From positions 1 through 64,000 of the forward strand of contig NZ_CANPWG010000056.1 in the NCBI RefSeq assembly GCF_947581915.1: DNA of 64,000 nucleotides, given 5' to 3'. Shown here in pieces: positions 44,144 to 52,418 of the stretch (positions are counted from its first letter, which is position 1; each line of letters begins with the position of its first letter). A model generated the notes under the pieces. That model made no database searches. It was not told the DNA's origin and saw only the letters and a list, made by a program, of their open reading frames with translations. Source of the DNA: Candidatus Palauibacter scopulicola. GTDB lineage: Bacteria; Gemmatimonadota; Gemmatimonadetes; Palauibacterales; Palauibacteraceae. Position numbers and translations under genes: made by a program.

Positions 44144-44769
44144 GACCCGTCCCCGCCCGCCGCGTCGAGGATCTCCCGCCAGAGTCCGCGCGCGGCAACG
44201 TCCAGTTCTCCCGGATCGCCGCGGTTGTCGAGCACGCGGTCGGCCCGACGCCGCTTCTCCGCACCCGCAAGCTGTGCTGCATCGATGGCGGCGAATTCCT
44301 CCGCGGTCCAGCCACGGGACCCCCGCGCCCGCGCCTCGCGCACCTCTCGCGGCGCATCCACGACGACGATCATGTCGTAGTCGTCTTCCAGGCCGACCTC
44401 GAACAGGAGGGGGATTTCCTCGACGATCACGCGCACGCCCGCCGCCGCCGCTTCGGCGACTCGGCGGGCCCGGAGTTCACGGATTCCGGCGTGAGAGATC
44501 TCTTCGAGGCGTTCGCGGGCCTGTTCTTCGGCGAAGGCCGCGTCCCGGAGCGCGGATCTGTCGATGGCCCCGTCCGGGCCGATGACCCCGCTCCCGAACG
44601 TCTCGCGGATGCGGGCGTACGCGGGGGATCCCGGACGCACGACTTCGCGCGCGAGTTCGTCGGAGTCGATGACGGTGGCGCCATGTTCCGCCAGATCGCG
44701 GGCCACCGTGCTCTTGCCGGCGGCCACCGTCCCGGTCAGTCCGACGCGAAACGGCATCGTGCCGTTCAC
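44140..44769 (-). CDS. coaE: Dephospho-CoA kinase
   Basis: 209 residues. P-loop GLTGTVAAGKST, then DSDELAREVVRPGSPAY and VEEIPLLFEVGLEDDYDMIVVVDAP, typical of CoaE, the last step of CoA synthesis. A GTG start at 44767-44769 is used; an ATG four codons later (44757) gives a more usual N-terminus and may be the real one. It follows the A-type Fe-S carrier gene by 46 bases and overlaps nrnA. Confidence 0.94.
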   Translation of the reverse strand: MNGTMPFRVGLTGTVAAGKSTVARDLAEHGATVIDSDELAREVVRPGSPAYARIRETFGSGVIGPDGAIDRSALRDAAFAEEQARERLEEISHAGIRELRARRVAEAAAAGVRVIVEEIPLLFEVGLEDDYDMIVVVDAPREVREARARGSRGWTAEEFAAIDAAQLAGAEKRRRADRVLDNRGDPGELDVAARGLWREILDAAGGDGS

Positions 44770-44815
44770 CCGCGCACCCCGGGCTTCCGCGCCGGGCCTC
44801 GGGGGCCGCGTTCTG

Positions 44816-45175
44816 CTAGACGGCGAAGGAGGTCCCGCAGCCGCAACTCCCGGTCGCGTTCGGGTTCTCGAACGTGAACCCCGTGCCCTGAAAGGAACTG
44901 TGGTATCCGATGGAAAGGCCGGCTAGGTACTGCGCGCTGAACGGATCGATGACGACCGGCACTCCCTCTGACTCGAAGGTGAAATCGTCCTCGCGCACCG
45001 ACGTGTCCATGTCCAGCCCGTATTCGAAACCGGAGCACCCGCCCGGAATCACGCTCACCCTCAGAACCGTCTCGGCATCCGTTCCAGCTTGAAACTCCCG
45101 GACCTTGACGGCCGCCTCGGGTGTCAGCGTGACGATGGGTTCGGCCGACTGCGTGGCCTCTGCTATTTCGCTCAT
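44816..45175 (-). CDS. A-type iron-sulfur cluster carrier (ErpA/IscA family)
   Basis: 119 residues. Conserved ligands are the Cys in VIPGGCSGFEYGL and the two in GSCGCGTSF. The family carries and delivers Fe-S clusters to apoproteins, often IspG, which is encoded at 27.5-28.7 kb. ATG at 45173-45175 is chosen; an ATG 19 codons upstream has a weaker site and would add an atypical tail. A 114-base gap separates it from the PHP gene upstream. ErpA, SufA and IscA cannot be told apart by eye. Confidence 0.88.
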   Translation of the reverse strand: MSEIAEATQSAEPIVTLTPEAAVKVREFQAGTDAETVLRVSVIPGGCSGFEYGLDMDTSVREDDFTFESEGVPVVIDPFSAQYLAGLSIGYHSSFQGTGFTFENPNATGSCGCGTSFAV

Positions 45176-45289
45176 ACCGCCCTTGCCTGCTTCGCTCACG
45201 TACTCAGCGCGCCGGGTCTCGGCGCTGTCCATCTCTTTCAAGATAACCGACTTCGTCGTTTCGCCCCAGCGCCGGCGGGCGGCAGCCGC

Positions 45290-46177
45290 TCAGGCAGGCT
45301 GCCGGTCGGCCTTCCGACTCGACCGGCGACCGATCTCTTCCAGCCACCGCAGGGGCACATGTGCCCACCCGGGTACGCCCCGCCGGCCCGCGTCGGGCCC
45401 GTGCCAGTCCGAACCTCCGCAGCGGAGCAGGCCGAGTTCGCCAGCCAGGGCGTTCATGCGGCTCTGCACGGCCGGGGGGTTCGCGGGGTGGACGACTTCG
45501 ACGCCATCCAGGCCCTGGCTCGCCCAGCGTCGGACATCATCCTCGCCATGCGCCCTGCCCGGGTGGGCGAGACAGACGACGCCGCCCGCCGCGTGCACGC
45601 AATCGAATACGATCTTCGGCGGCGTCGGTTCCTTGCCGACGAAGGCGGGACGTCCACGCGACAGGTAACGCCGGAACGCCTCGTTGATATCCGCGACCGC
45701 GCCACAGGCCACGACCGCCCGGCCGACGTGGGCCCGCGTCGGGGCAGCGGCGCCCGCCTGGAGTTCGACGTCCTCCCAGGTCACGCGTGCGCCCGCGGCC
45801 TGCAGCCGCTCGACGATCTCGCGCGCCCGCCGCTGCCGGTCTTCGCGGTAACGGGAGAGGAAGGCCTGCAGACCGGGATCGGCCGCATCGAACCCGTAGG
45901 CCAGGAGGTGCACGGACCGGCCGGGTTCGTTGGCGGACAACTCCGCCCCCGGCAGGAAGCGGAGACCGAGTGCCCGCGCCGCGGCCTCGGCCTCGGCGAG
46001 TCCCTGGGTCGTGTCATGGTCCGTGAGCGAGAACCCGACGAGGCCGGCCTCCGCCACGGCCCGGGCCACGTCGGCCGGCGCGACCGTGCCATCGCTGGCG
46101 GTCGAGTGCATGTGCAGGTCGACGCACGGGCCTGTCCCGGACCCCGGGACCGTCCGGCCGGCGATGGCGACGTTCAC
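45290..46177 (-). CDS. PHP-domain phosphoesterase
   Basis: 295 residues. Metal motifs DLHMHSTASDGT, LTDHDT, LPGAELSAN, VCLAHPGR and CGGSDWHGP match the PHP fold of TrpH/RNase AM-like 5'-phosphatases or nucleotide hydrolases. Soluble. The GTG at 46175-46177 overlaps the stop of the small gene upstream (GTGA); the upstream open frame has no family similarity. Substrate uncertain: 3',5'-bisphosphates and 5' RNA ends are known for relatives. Confidence 0.88.
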   Translation of the reverse strand: MNVAIAGRTVPGSGTGPCVDLHMHSTASDGTVAPADVARAVAEAGLVGFSLTDHDTTQGLAEAEAAARALGLRFLPGAELSANEPGRSVHLLAYGFDAADPGLQAFLSRYREDRQRRAREIVERLQAAGARVTWEDVELQAGAAAPTRAHVGRAVVACGAVADINEAFRRYLSRGRPAFVGKEPTPPKIVFDCVHAAGGVVCLAHPGRAHGEDDVRRWASQGLDGVEVVHPANPPAVQSRMNALAGELGLLRCGGSDWHGPDAGRRGVPGWAHVPLRWLEEIGRRSSRKADRQPA

Positions 46178-46416
46178 CGACTGTAGGTCGGATAGTCGCG
46201 GGGGATTCCCATCGAACGCGAGGCCTCGAACAGGTCCCGGAGTTCCTCCTCCTGCACCTCCTCCGGAGGGTCGCTCGCGCTGTACCGGTCCGGGTCCAGG
46301 CGAACCACGCGATAGGGGCGCTGGTCCGTGCTCTGGCAGAAGAACACGACGACGCGCTCTCCATTCTCCTCGGCGAGTTCCGCCCGCCACACGTCTCCCT
46401 CGGCCTTGATTCTCAT
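46174..46416 (-). CDS. Hypothetical protein, 80 residues
   Basis: Unrecognised small acidic protein: WRAELAEENGERVVVFFCQSTDQRPYRVVRLD looks like a four-strand beta sheet with one cysteine, followed by a helix (EEVQEEELRDLFEASRSMG). The ATG at 46414-46416 or the GTG two codons earlier serve as start. The coupling GTGA with the PHP gene supports it being real. Divergent from the sirtuin with a 112-base gap. Confidence 0.65.
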   Translation of the reverse strand: MRIKAEGDVWRAELAEENGERVVVFFCQSTDQRPYRVVRLDPDRYSASDPPEEVQEEELRDLFEASRSMGIPRDYPTYSR

Positions 46417-46528
46417 GCTCACGCGTTCATCGTCCGTTATCCGGTTCGTCGTCCTTCGGGGCGGCGCTGCGGGCTCGGGCGCGGCATGCGGGCCCAAGTC
46501 GAGGTCGGGGTCACAAGATCGGGAGACG

Positions 46529-47281
46529 ATGGAACAGGGTCAATGGGGACAGGCCCGCCGACTGGTGCGGGAAGCCCGGCACGTGGTCGCGCTGACGGGG
46601 GCGGGGATTTCGGCCGAATCGGGAGTGCCGACGTTCCGTGACGCCCGCGGGCTGTGGAAGAGCTACCGCCCCGAGGAACTCGCCACGCCCGAAGCGCTCG
46701 CGCGCGACCCGCGGACGGTGCTCGAATGGTACGCGTGGCGGCGCTCGGCGCTCGCCGGCTGCCGGCCCAACGAGGGGCACCGGGCGCTGGCGCGCTTCTT
46801 CCTGCGGCGCGGGGAGGCCGGCCTCGTGACCCAGAACGTCGATGGTCTCCACACGCGGGCCGCGCTGGAAGAGGCGGGCGAGGATCCGGCGGAGGCGGCG
46901 CTGCCGCTCGAGCTTCACGGCGCCGTGGGGCGTGACCGCTGCGAGTCGTGCGAGGCGCGCTGGCCCGCCGAGCCGCTCGGCGAGACGCTTCCCCGGTGTT
47001 CCGGCTGCGGGGGGCTCCGGCGACCCAATGTCGTCCTCTTCGGCGAGACGCTCGACCCGCAGCTGCTGGACCGCGCGCGGCGGCTGGCGGAGGGGGCCGA
47101 TCTCTGTCTCGTCATCGGGACGAGCGCCGTCGTCTACCCCGCCGCCGCCCTGCCGCTCGCGACGCGCGAGGCCGGCGGACTCATCGTGGAGATCAATGTG
47201 CGGCGGACCGCGCTCACGGAGGTCGCGGCGGCGGCGCTGCGCGGCGAGGCCGGCACGGTCCTCCCCGCCCTGCTGGACTAG
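46529..47281 (+). CDS. Sirtuin NAD-dependent protein deacylase (CobB/SIRT5-like)
   Basis: 250 residues. NAD loop GAGISAESGVPTFRD, TQNVDGLH, catalytic His in LELHGAVG, structural zinc from four cysteines (CESC, CSGCGG) and VIGTSAVVYPAA. Tyr68 and Arg71 in WYAWRR match the Y-x2-R pair that in SIRT5/CobB binds succinyl- and malonyl-lysine, so desuccinylase or demalonylase activity is predicted in addition to deacetylation. ATG at 46529 with GGGAG upstream. Converges on the MntR-type regulator. Confidence 0.9.
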   Translation: MEQGQWGQARRLVREARHVVALTGAGISAESGVPTFRDARGLWKSYRPEELATPEALARDPRTVLEWYAWRRSALAGCRPNEGHRALARFFLRRGEAGLVTQNVDGLHTRAALEEAGEDPAEAALPLELHGAVGRDRCESCEARWPAEPLGETLPRCSGCGGLRRPNVVLFGETLDPQLLDRARRLAEGADLCLVIGTSAVVYPAAALPLATREAGGLIVEINVRRTALTEVAAAALRGEAGTVLPALLD

Positions 47282-47294
47282 TGTCGGAAATCTG

Positions 47295-47963
47295 CTAGGA
47301 CTCGCGTTCGACGAATACGGCGCGGGCGAGGACGGGCTCGACATCGAAGGAACGGTCGTCCACTTCGAGGCGGGCTGCGCCGCCCGCCCGCTCGCCCAGG
47401 TACCTTATGCGCGTACCCGGAAAGAGCCCAAGCGCGGCGAGTTCCCGCAGCGTCCGCGGACTCCGGTCGGAGACCTCGCGCACGACGCCGCGCCCCCCCT
47501 TCAACTCCGCGAGGGGGATCCACTCCGTGCGAGCGAGTTCGCCGTCACGCGTCGGGATCGGGCTGCCGTGCGGGTCGATCGACGGCTCCCCGAGTGCCTG
47601 CGCCATCCGGTCGATGAGGGCTTCCGAGGCGGCGTGCTCGAGGCGCTCGGCCTCCGCGTGCACATCCTCCCAGGAGAAGCCGAGCCTCTCGATCAGATAC
47701 AGTTCGATCACCCGGTGCCTGCGGATGATCCGCAGCGCCGCCGCCTTGCCCGCGGCCGTGAGGAGCACGCCCCGGTAGGGGGTATGCCGGAGGAGCCCCT
47801 GAGCCGCCAGGCTCTTGACCATGTTCGTAACGGACGCGGCGGAGCGGTCCAGTTCCTCGGCCAGCGCCGTCGTGGACACCGGCTCGTCCGCCTGCTGGAG
47901 CCTGTAGACGGCCTTCAGGTAGTCTTCGACCGCCCGGCTCGGGTCCGCGGGACCCGATTTCAC
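47295..47963 (-). CDS. DtxR/MntR-family metal-dependent repressor
   Basis: 222 residues. Winged helix VEDYLKAVYRLQQADEPVSTTALAEELDRSAASVTNMVKSLA in outline, then the metal-binding and dimerisation domain (EHAASEALIDRMAQALGEP) and a C-terminal FeoA/SH3-like domain (ALGLFPGTRIRYLGE). Represses manganese or iron uptake when metal is bound. No target gene is in view. GTG start overlapping the lipoprotein stop upstream (GTGA), an unusual partner for such a regulator. Confidence 0.9.
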   Translation of the reverse strand: MKSGPADPSRAVEDYLKAVYRLQQADEPVSTTALAEELDRSAASVTNMVKSLAAQGLLRHTPYRGVLLTAAGKAAALRIIRRHRVIELYLIERLGFSWEDVHAEAERLEHAASEALIDRMAQALGEPSIDPHGSPIPTRDGELARTEWIPLAELKGGRGVVREVSDRSPRTLRELAALGLFPGTRIRYLGERAGGAARLEVDDRSFDVEPVLARAVFVERES

Positions 47964-48784
47964 GAACCCGGCCGGCGGAAGATGGAATCCGACAGCACCG
48001 GGTTCAGTTCGACGTCATCATGGCGGAGTTCGCGGGTCGGGTTCATCTGCGTGTCCCGATAGAGCCGCGAGATGACGTACGTGAAGTCGCCGACCGTCCG
48101 GTAGCCGTCCCAGTACATGCGCGCGCGGCTCTCTTCTCCCCTCCCCTGCGAGATGTAATGGACCTGTTCGGGCCAGGGATCGTCGTCGAGGAAGTAGTAG
48201 AAGTAGCGGTCGCCGGACTGAAGGCCGACGCCGTCGCCGAAGGTGATGCGCACCTCGTATCCTCCTTCGTCCCGGGGTCCGGCCCGCCGGTTCACGCCGG
48301 GGTCGTAGAGCTTGTACGGGAGCCCGAACCAGTAGACCACATCCCGGCCCACGTACTCGGACTCGTCCCAGGCCCGGATTCCCGGCTCCAGAAGCCGCTC
48401 GTTGAGCGTCGCCCACATTTCGGAGCCCGTGAAGGTCTGGACGTAGAGGCCCTCGGCCTCGGGGCGCTCGATCCGCGTCTGCTCGACGCCGTCCACCTTG
48501 CGGTATTCCACGCGGCGAGGGCGCATGCGGCGGATTTCGCCGACGGAATCGTACCACACGGTGGTGATCGTGTAGCGGGCCGACTCGATGCCGTGCCAGG
48601 CGTCCATGCCACCTGCGGCCTCGACCCAGGCGCCGATGAGCGAATCGGCGAGAACCTGGTCGGGTTCGAGCGCGGCGGTCGAGGCCGCGGGGGATGAACC
48701 GTCCCGCGCGCAGCCCGCGGCCGCGGCGAGGGCAAGGGCCAGGAGGGGGCCGAGGCGTCGCGGGAGTTGGGGGCGGTGGTTCAT
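47960..48784 (-). CDS. Hypothetical lipoprotein
   Basis: 274 residues. Signal and lipobox are LLALALAAAAGCARD. The mature part is rich in beta-strand-like sequence (SARYTITTVWYDSVGEIRR, GYEVRITFGDGVGLQSGDRYFYYF) resembling LolA/LppX-like periplasmic sheet domains that bind lipids, but I cannot assign it. Probable outer-membrane lipoprotein. GGAGG lies five bases before the ATG at 48784. It is the first gene of a pair with the DtxR regulator. Confidence 0.75.
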   Translation of the reverse strand: MNHRPQLPRRLGPLLALALAAAAGCARDGSSPAASTAALEPDQVLADSLIGAWVEAAGGMDAWHGIESARYTITTVWYDSVGEIRRMRPRRVEYRKVDGVEQTRIERPEAEGLYVQTFTGSEMWATLNERLLEPGIRAWDESEYVGRDVVYWFGLPYKLYDPGVNRRAGPRDEGGYEVRITFGDGVGLQSGDRYFYYFLDDDPWPEQVHYISQGRGEESRARMYWDGYRTVGDFTYVISRLYRDTQMNPTRELRHDDVELNPVLSDSIFRRPGS

Positions 48785-48860
48785 GGGGGCCTCCGGTGTC
48801 GGCTGCGAGTCGATTCGGTCGTCGCGCGGTAGCGGAATATGCACGTTGGGGGCAGGCCCG

Positions 48861-49307
48861 TCACGGCGTGTCCGGCGCGCCGCCAACGCCCTTCAACTGC
48901 ACGACGATGACCTCGACGGGTTCGGACCCCTCGTTCACATCTCCGTGGAGTTCTCCCGGAGGATCGGCCTCCAGCCAATAGGCCCGGCCCGTCTCCCACG
49001 TCATGTCGTGCCGTTCGCCGGCGTCGCTGACGACGGTGAGCGTCCCCCCCTTGAGCGCGATGATGGCGCGGGGGTTGTCGTGGCGGTGCATCTCGAGCGG
49101 CTGGTTCGGGGCGATCACGCTCTTCCAGACCTGCACGTACTCGTTCTCGAACTGGGGCGTGCGCCCGGTGGTGGCGGCTCCGGCATTCGGTTCCGCCGGT
49201 TCACGGGCCTCGCCGCACCCCGAGACCGGCACGGTGGCCGCGAGGATGGCGACGACGGCCGGAACGAAGCCACGGGGGGCGGACGGAAAGATCCTGGCGT
49301 GCATCAC
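48861..49307 (-). CDS. Cupin-domain lipoprotein
   Basis: 148 residues. Signal with lipobox VSGC (VVAILAATVPVSGCGEA), then a small beta-barrel: APNQPLEMHRHDNPRAIIAL carries the cupin HxH metal motif and GERHDMTWETGRAYWLEA the second strand pair. A secreted metal-binding cupin whose reaction is unknown. GTG 49307 has AAGGAG seven bases upstream; the ATG next to it is equally possible. Four bases from the stop of the larger secreted protein gene. Confidence 0.75.
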   Translation of the reverse strand: MMHARIFPSAPRGFVPAVVAILAATVPVSGCGEAREPAEPNAGAATTGRTPQFENEYVQVWKSVIAPNQPLEMHRHDNPRAIIALKGGTLTVVSDAGERHDMTWETGRAYWLEADPPGELHGDVNEGSEPVEVIVVQLKGVGGAPDTP

Positions 49308-49311
49308 GGGT

Positions 49312-51045
49312 CTACTCCTTGATTTCGATTTCGGCGCTGGACTCGACCGCCGCACCTGTCGGGGAAACGACCTGGAGCGTGAGGCGATACCGGCCCTCGT
49401 CGAGCATGGGGAGGCGGAGTTCGACGGTGCGGCCCTCGGCGGCGGGATTCGTCGCCGTCTCGAGCCAGCGGATGCCCGCCTGTTCCGTGCCGTCGCCGGC
49501 GAGGCCGCTCCATTCGAGTGCCCTGCGCCAGAACCCCTTCCCCTCCCGCGCCAGCGACAGCGTCACCTGGAGCGCGCCGGCGGTGGTCGGGGAGCCGTAC
49601 CACTCCCAATAGACGGCCAGGGTCTCGCCCGCCCGGGCGGTGCGGTGGCCTCGCGCGCGGGCAAGCGCCTCCGAGAGCGTCGCGGGGGAAGCGCCGGCGG
49701 CGTCGAGCAACAGGATGTCGGACAGCTGCGGATGGCTGGCGGCGAGGGGCATCCGCGCGCGTGCGGCGCCGGGTCCCTTCGCGCAGCGCGCCTCGACGCC
49801 GACGAGGGTGGCCGGGACGAACCCGCGGGGCTCCGCGACCGCCAGCGGCCCGTCGCCGCGGCCGGTACGCGAGGCCGTCACGCCGTGGGCGTCGGCGAGG
49901 AAGAGACCCGTCTCGAGATCGCAGGGGGGCACGGAGTCCGGCCACCTGAACGCGGCCACCAAGCGTCGGCGCCCTTCGCGTCGAAAGCTGGCCACCTGGT
50001 GAGGAAGGTCGGCGATTTCGCCGAAAGCCGGTGCCCAGCTCGTGCGCCCCTCCGGCTCATCCAGGTCCCAGAGCGGCCCGTCGTCCGCGGACCCGAGCTG
50101 CAACACGGTGAACCTCTGCGCCCCCGGCAGGCGGTGCGACCAGATGATCTCGTCGGTGCGCGAGCCGACGAACCGGCGGCGCGCCCGCTCCCAGCCGGCG
50201 GGCCAGCCGAAGCGCAGCGTGATCTCGGTGAGGTCGTCGCCCCACCGCATCCCCCAGGGGCTCGCCGCGTCGGCCTGGAGCGCGGCGCGGACGCGGCGGG
50301 CGAGGTGTTCGGAGCGCCGCTCCATCCCCGGAACGAGCCACAGCGGGTCCGAGAGGTGCCAGAACGAGCGCTCCACGGCGCGCCGCGGCGGGCTGCCGCA
50401 GGCGAGGCGCTCGTAGCGGCCGCGCGTCCGGCGGTCGAGCACGGGCCCGAGTTCGGTCCAGCCGCAGCGTTCTTCCTCGGTCATCCGGCCGAGCGCGCGG
50501 TCGAAGGCCGCCTCCGCCTCCGCATAGCGGCCGCTCTCCTGGAGCACGAAACCGGTGAGCCCGGCGCACCACGCACTCTCCGCGCGGCAGGCGTCCAGCA
50601 GCGTGAGCGCCTCCTGCTCGCGACCGGCCTCCAGTCGGTAGGCGACGCGCTGCCCCGCGAGCCACTCGTCGCCGGGGACGATACGGGCGGCGCTGTCGAG
50701 AACCGCGATCAGGACGTGCCGCTCCTCCACGACCTCGGGCTCCTCCGGGACCGGCTTCCAATCGTCGTCGTCCCACCCCTCGACGAGGCAGAAACGCCCG
50801 ATCCCCTCGCCGCATCTCGGGTTGACCAGCGGGCCGCGCGGGAAGTTGCGGCGCCGGACGTGCTCGAATGCGCGCTGAGCGTCGCGCGCCATCTTCAGCG
50901 CCGAGGCGGCATTGGGAGATGCGGGAGGCTCGCGGGATTGGGCCGGGGCCGTGGCGACCGCCGACGCCGAGAGCGCGATGAGCGCGAGCGCCGAGGCAGG
51001 CGCCGCGCGGGAGGCGTGGGTCCGGATGTTCCAGCCCGCACACAT
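49312..51045 (-). CDS. Hypothetical exported protein, 577 residues
   Basis: Unrecognised. A signal peptide (ASALALIALSASAVATAPAQS) precedes a TPR-like helical part (residues 110-190: QEALTLLDACRAES, YAEAEAAFDRALGRM) and a long C-terminal beta-rich part ending AAVESSAEIEIKE. Six or more cysteines suggest disulfides in the periplasm. It may be a surface or periplasmic scaffold. ATG 51045, seven bases after the preceding metallo-hydrolase stop; no good ribosome-binding site, so coupling is likely. Confidence 0.68.
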   Translation of the reverse strand: MCAGWNIRTHASRAAPASALALIALSASAVATAPAQSREPPASPNAASALKMARDAQRAFEHVRRRNFPRGPLVNPRCGEGIGRFCLVEGWDDDDWKPVPEEPEVVEERHVLIAVLDSAARIVPGDEWLAGQRVAYRLEAGREQEALTLLDACRAESAWCAGLTGFVLQESGRYAEAEAAFDRALGRMTEEERCGWTELGPVLDRRTRGRYERLACGSPPRRAVERSFWHLSDPLWLVPGMERRSEHLARRVRAALQADAASPWGMRWGDDLTEITLRFGWPAGWERARRRFVGSRTDEIIWSHRLPGAQRFTVLQLGSADDGPLWDLDEPEGRTSWAPAFGEIADLPHQVASFRREGRRRLVAAFRWPDSVPPCDLETGLFLADAHGVTASRTGRGDGPLAVAEPRGFVPATLVGVEARCAKGPGAARARMPLAASHPQLSDILLLDAAGASPATLSEALARARGHRTARAGETLAVYWEWYGSPTTAGALQVTLSLAREGKGFWRRALEWSGLAGDGTEQAGIRWLETATNPAAEGRTVELRLPMLDEGRYRLTLQVVSPTGAAVESSAEIEIKE

Positions 51046-51051
51046 CTCAGT

Positions 51052-52068
51052 TCAGTACACGTCCAGGTCCCGGCCGTATGCGAGCGGTCCGTCGTAGCCG
51101 GCGGCGCGAATCTCCGCGACCATCTCCTCGGGTGTCGCTCCCCAAGCCAACTGGTGATGCAGGACGAGGATTCCCGGGCGCGCCCGCACGGCGAGTTCCG
51201 CCAGTTCGACGGTCGAGGTGTGGGCCTGGGCGTGATACACCTGCCATTCCGGCGGACGGTCACGGAATGTCGTGGCCGAGTATACCTCGTGCACGAGCAC
51301 GTCGCAGCCCGCGCACATCTCGACGATCGCCTCGGTCGGAGCGGTGTCGCCGGAAAGGACCACCGAGCGCCCCGCAGCGTCGAACCGAAAGCCGTAGGCC
51401 TCCGGCCAGCCCGTATGCACCACCGCGAAGGCGGTCACGCGGACGCGGTCGTCCTCGTAGATGACCCCCGGGTCGATCTCGACCGTCTCCACGCGCCACC
51501 CGTCCGGCGTCGACGGCTGATGGCCGCCGAGCCGGTTCTCGATGTCCGCTTCCCATGCGGCCGTCAGGTGCTCGGCCATCGCCACCGTCCCGCCGGGGCC
51601 GAACAGTTTCAGCGGCGCCTCCCGCTCGGCCACCCAGGGCGTGTGGATCAGGTCCGGCAGCCCCAGGGTGTGGTCGCTGTGCAGGTGAGTGAGGAAAGCG
51701 ATATCCAGCCGCGCCGCCGTGAGGCCCTCGGCGCCGTAGCGGTCGGCCGCCTCCGCCGCGCGGCGTACGAGGCCCACGCCGGCGTCCACGATGTAGGCCC
51801 GCCCATCCACCAGTATTGCGGTGGCGGGGCCCGATGCTTCCGGTTCGGGGTTGGGCGTCCCCGTCCCCAGCAGCACGACGTGCATCCCGGTCGAGAGATC
51901 GACGCCTCCAGCCGGGGCGGACGGCGCCGTCTCGCCGTCGCCGGCGGCTTCGGCGGCACCGGATCCGGCCTCTCCCGAGCCGCACGCCGAAAACGCCAGC
52001 GCGTGGCAGACGGCGAGCAGGCCGGAGGCGGCGTCGGGGCGCTTACGGCTTCGCTTCATGCGGAACAT
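51052..52068 (-). CDS. Metallo-beta-lactamase-fold lipoprotein (RNase Z/arylsulfatase-like)
   Basis: 338 residues. The signal ends in a lipobox-like AFSAC. The fold motifs are VVLLGTGTPNPEPEASGPA, LTHLHSDHTLGLPDL (HxHxDH), VLSGDTAPTEAI and LVLHHQL. The exported form indicates a periplasmic hydrolase, not tRNA RNase Z; the substrate is unknown, with sulfate or phosphate esters possible. ATG 52066-52068, or an internal ATG three codons later. Divergent from the DUF3311 gene with 83 bases between. Confidence 0.78.
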   Translation of the reverse strand: MFRMKRSRKRPDAASGLLAVCHALAFSACGSGEAGSGAAEAAGDGETAPSAPAGGVDLSTGMHVVLLGTGTPNPEPEASGPATAILVDGRAYIVDAGVGLVRRAAEAADRYGAEGLTAARLDIAFLTHLHSDHTLGLPDLIHTPWVAEREAPLKLFGPGGTVAMAEHLTAAWEADIENRLGGHQPSTPDGWRVETVEIDPGVIYEDDRVRVTAFAVVHTGWPEAYGFRFDAAGRSVVLSGDTAPTEAIVEMCAGCDVLVHEVYSATTFRDRPPEWQVYHAQAHTSTVELAELAVRARPGILVLHHQLAWGATPEEMVAEIRAAGYDGPLAYGRDLDVY

Positions 52069-52151
52069 GCGGCAAGATCGTTCGATCGAGCCCGGCGTTC
52101 AACCGCTCGACCAGTCTTGACCGGATCCGGCGCAGCCGGCCTTTTGCGGCG

Positions 52152-52418
52152 ATGGACGAACCACGCCGCGCCACGCCTTCCGACCGCCACCCCGTCGCCA
52201 TCGCCGTCGCGGTCTTCTACGTGCTGCTCTTCGCGGCGCTCGTGTGGCCCGTCTATCCGCGGTTCGCCACCATCGAGCCTCGCGTGCTCGCGATGCCGTT
52301 CTCGCTCTTCTACGTCGTCGTCGGACTCCTCTTCTCCTTCTTCGTTCTCTTCGGGTACTACCTGTGGGAACGGAAGCGCGAGACCGCTGACGACGATCCG
52401 AACGGCACGGACGGCTGA
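52152..52418 (+). CDS. DUF3311 small membrane protein
   Basis: 88 residues with two hydrophobic helices (VAIAVAVFYVLLFAALVWPVYP and FSLFYVVVGLLFSFFVLFGYY). Such DUF3311 proteins are typically encoded directly before SSS symporters and may be small partner subunits. The ATG at 52152 gives this form, and its stop overlaps the next ATG by one base (TGATG). No Shine-Dalgarno motif is evident. Confidence 0.82.
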   Translation: MDEPRRATPSDRHPVAIAVAVFYVLLFAALVWPVYPRFATIEPRVLAMPFSLFYVVVGLLFSFFVLFGYYLWERKRETADDDPNGTDG

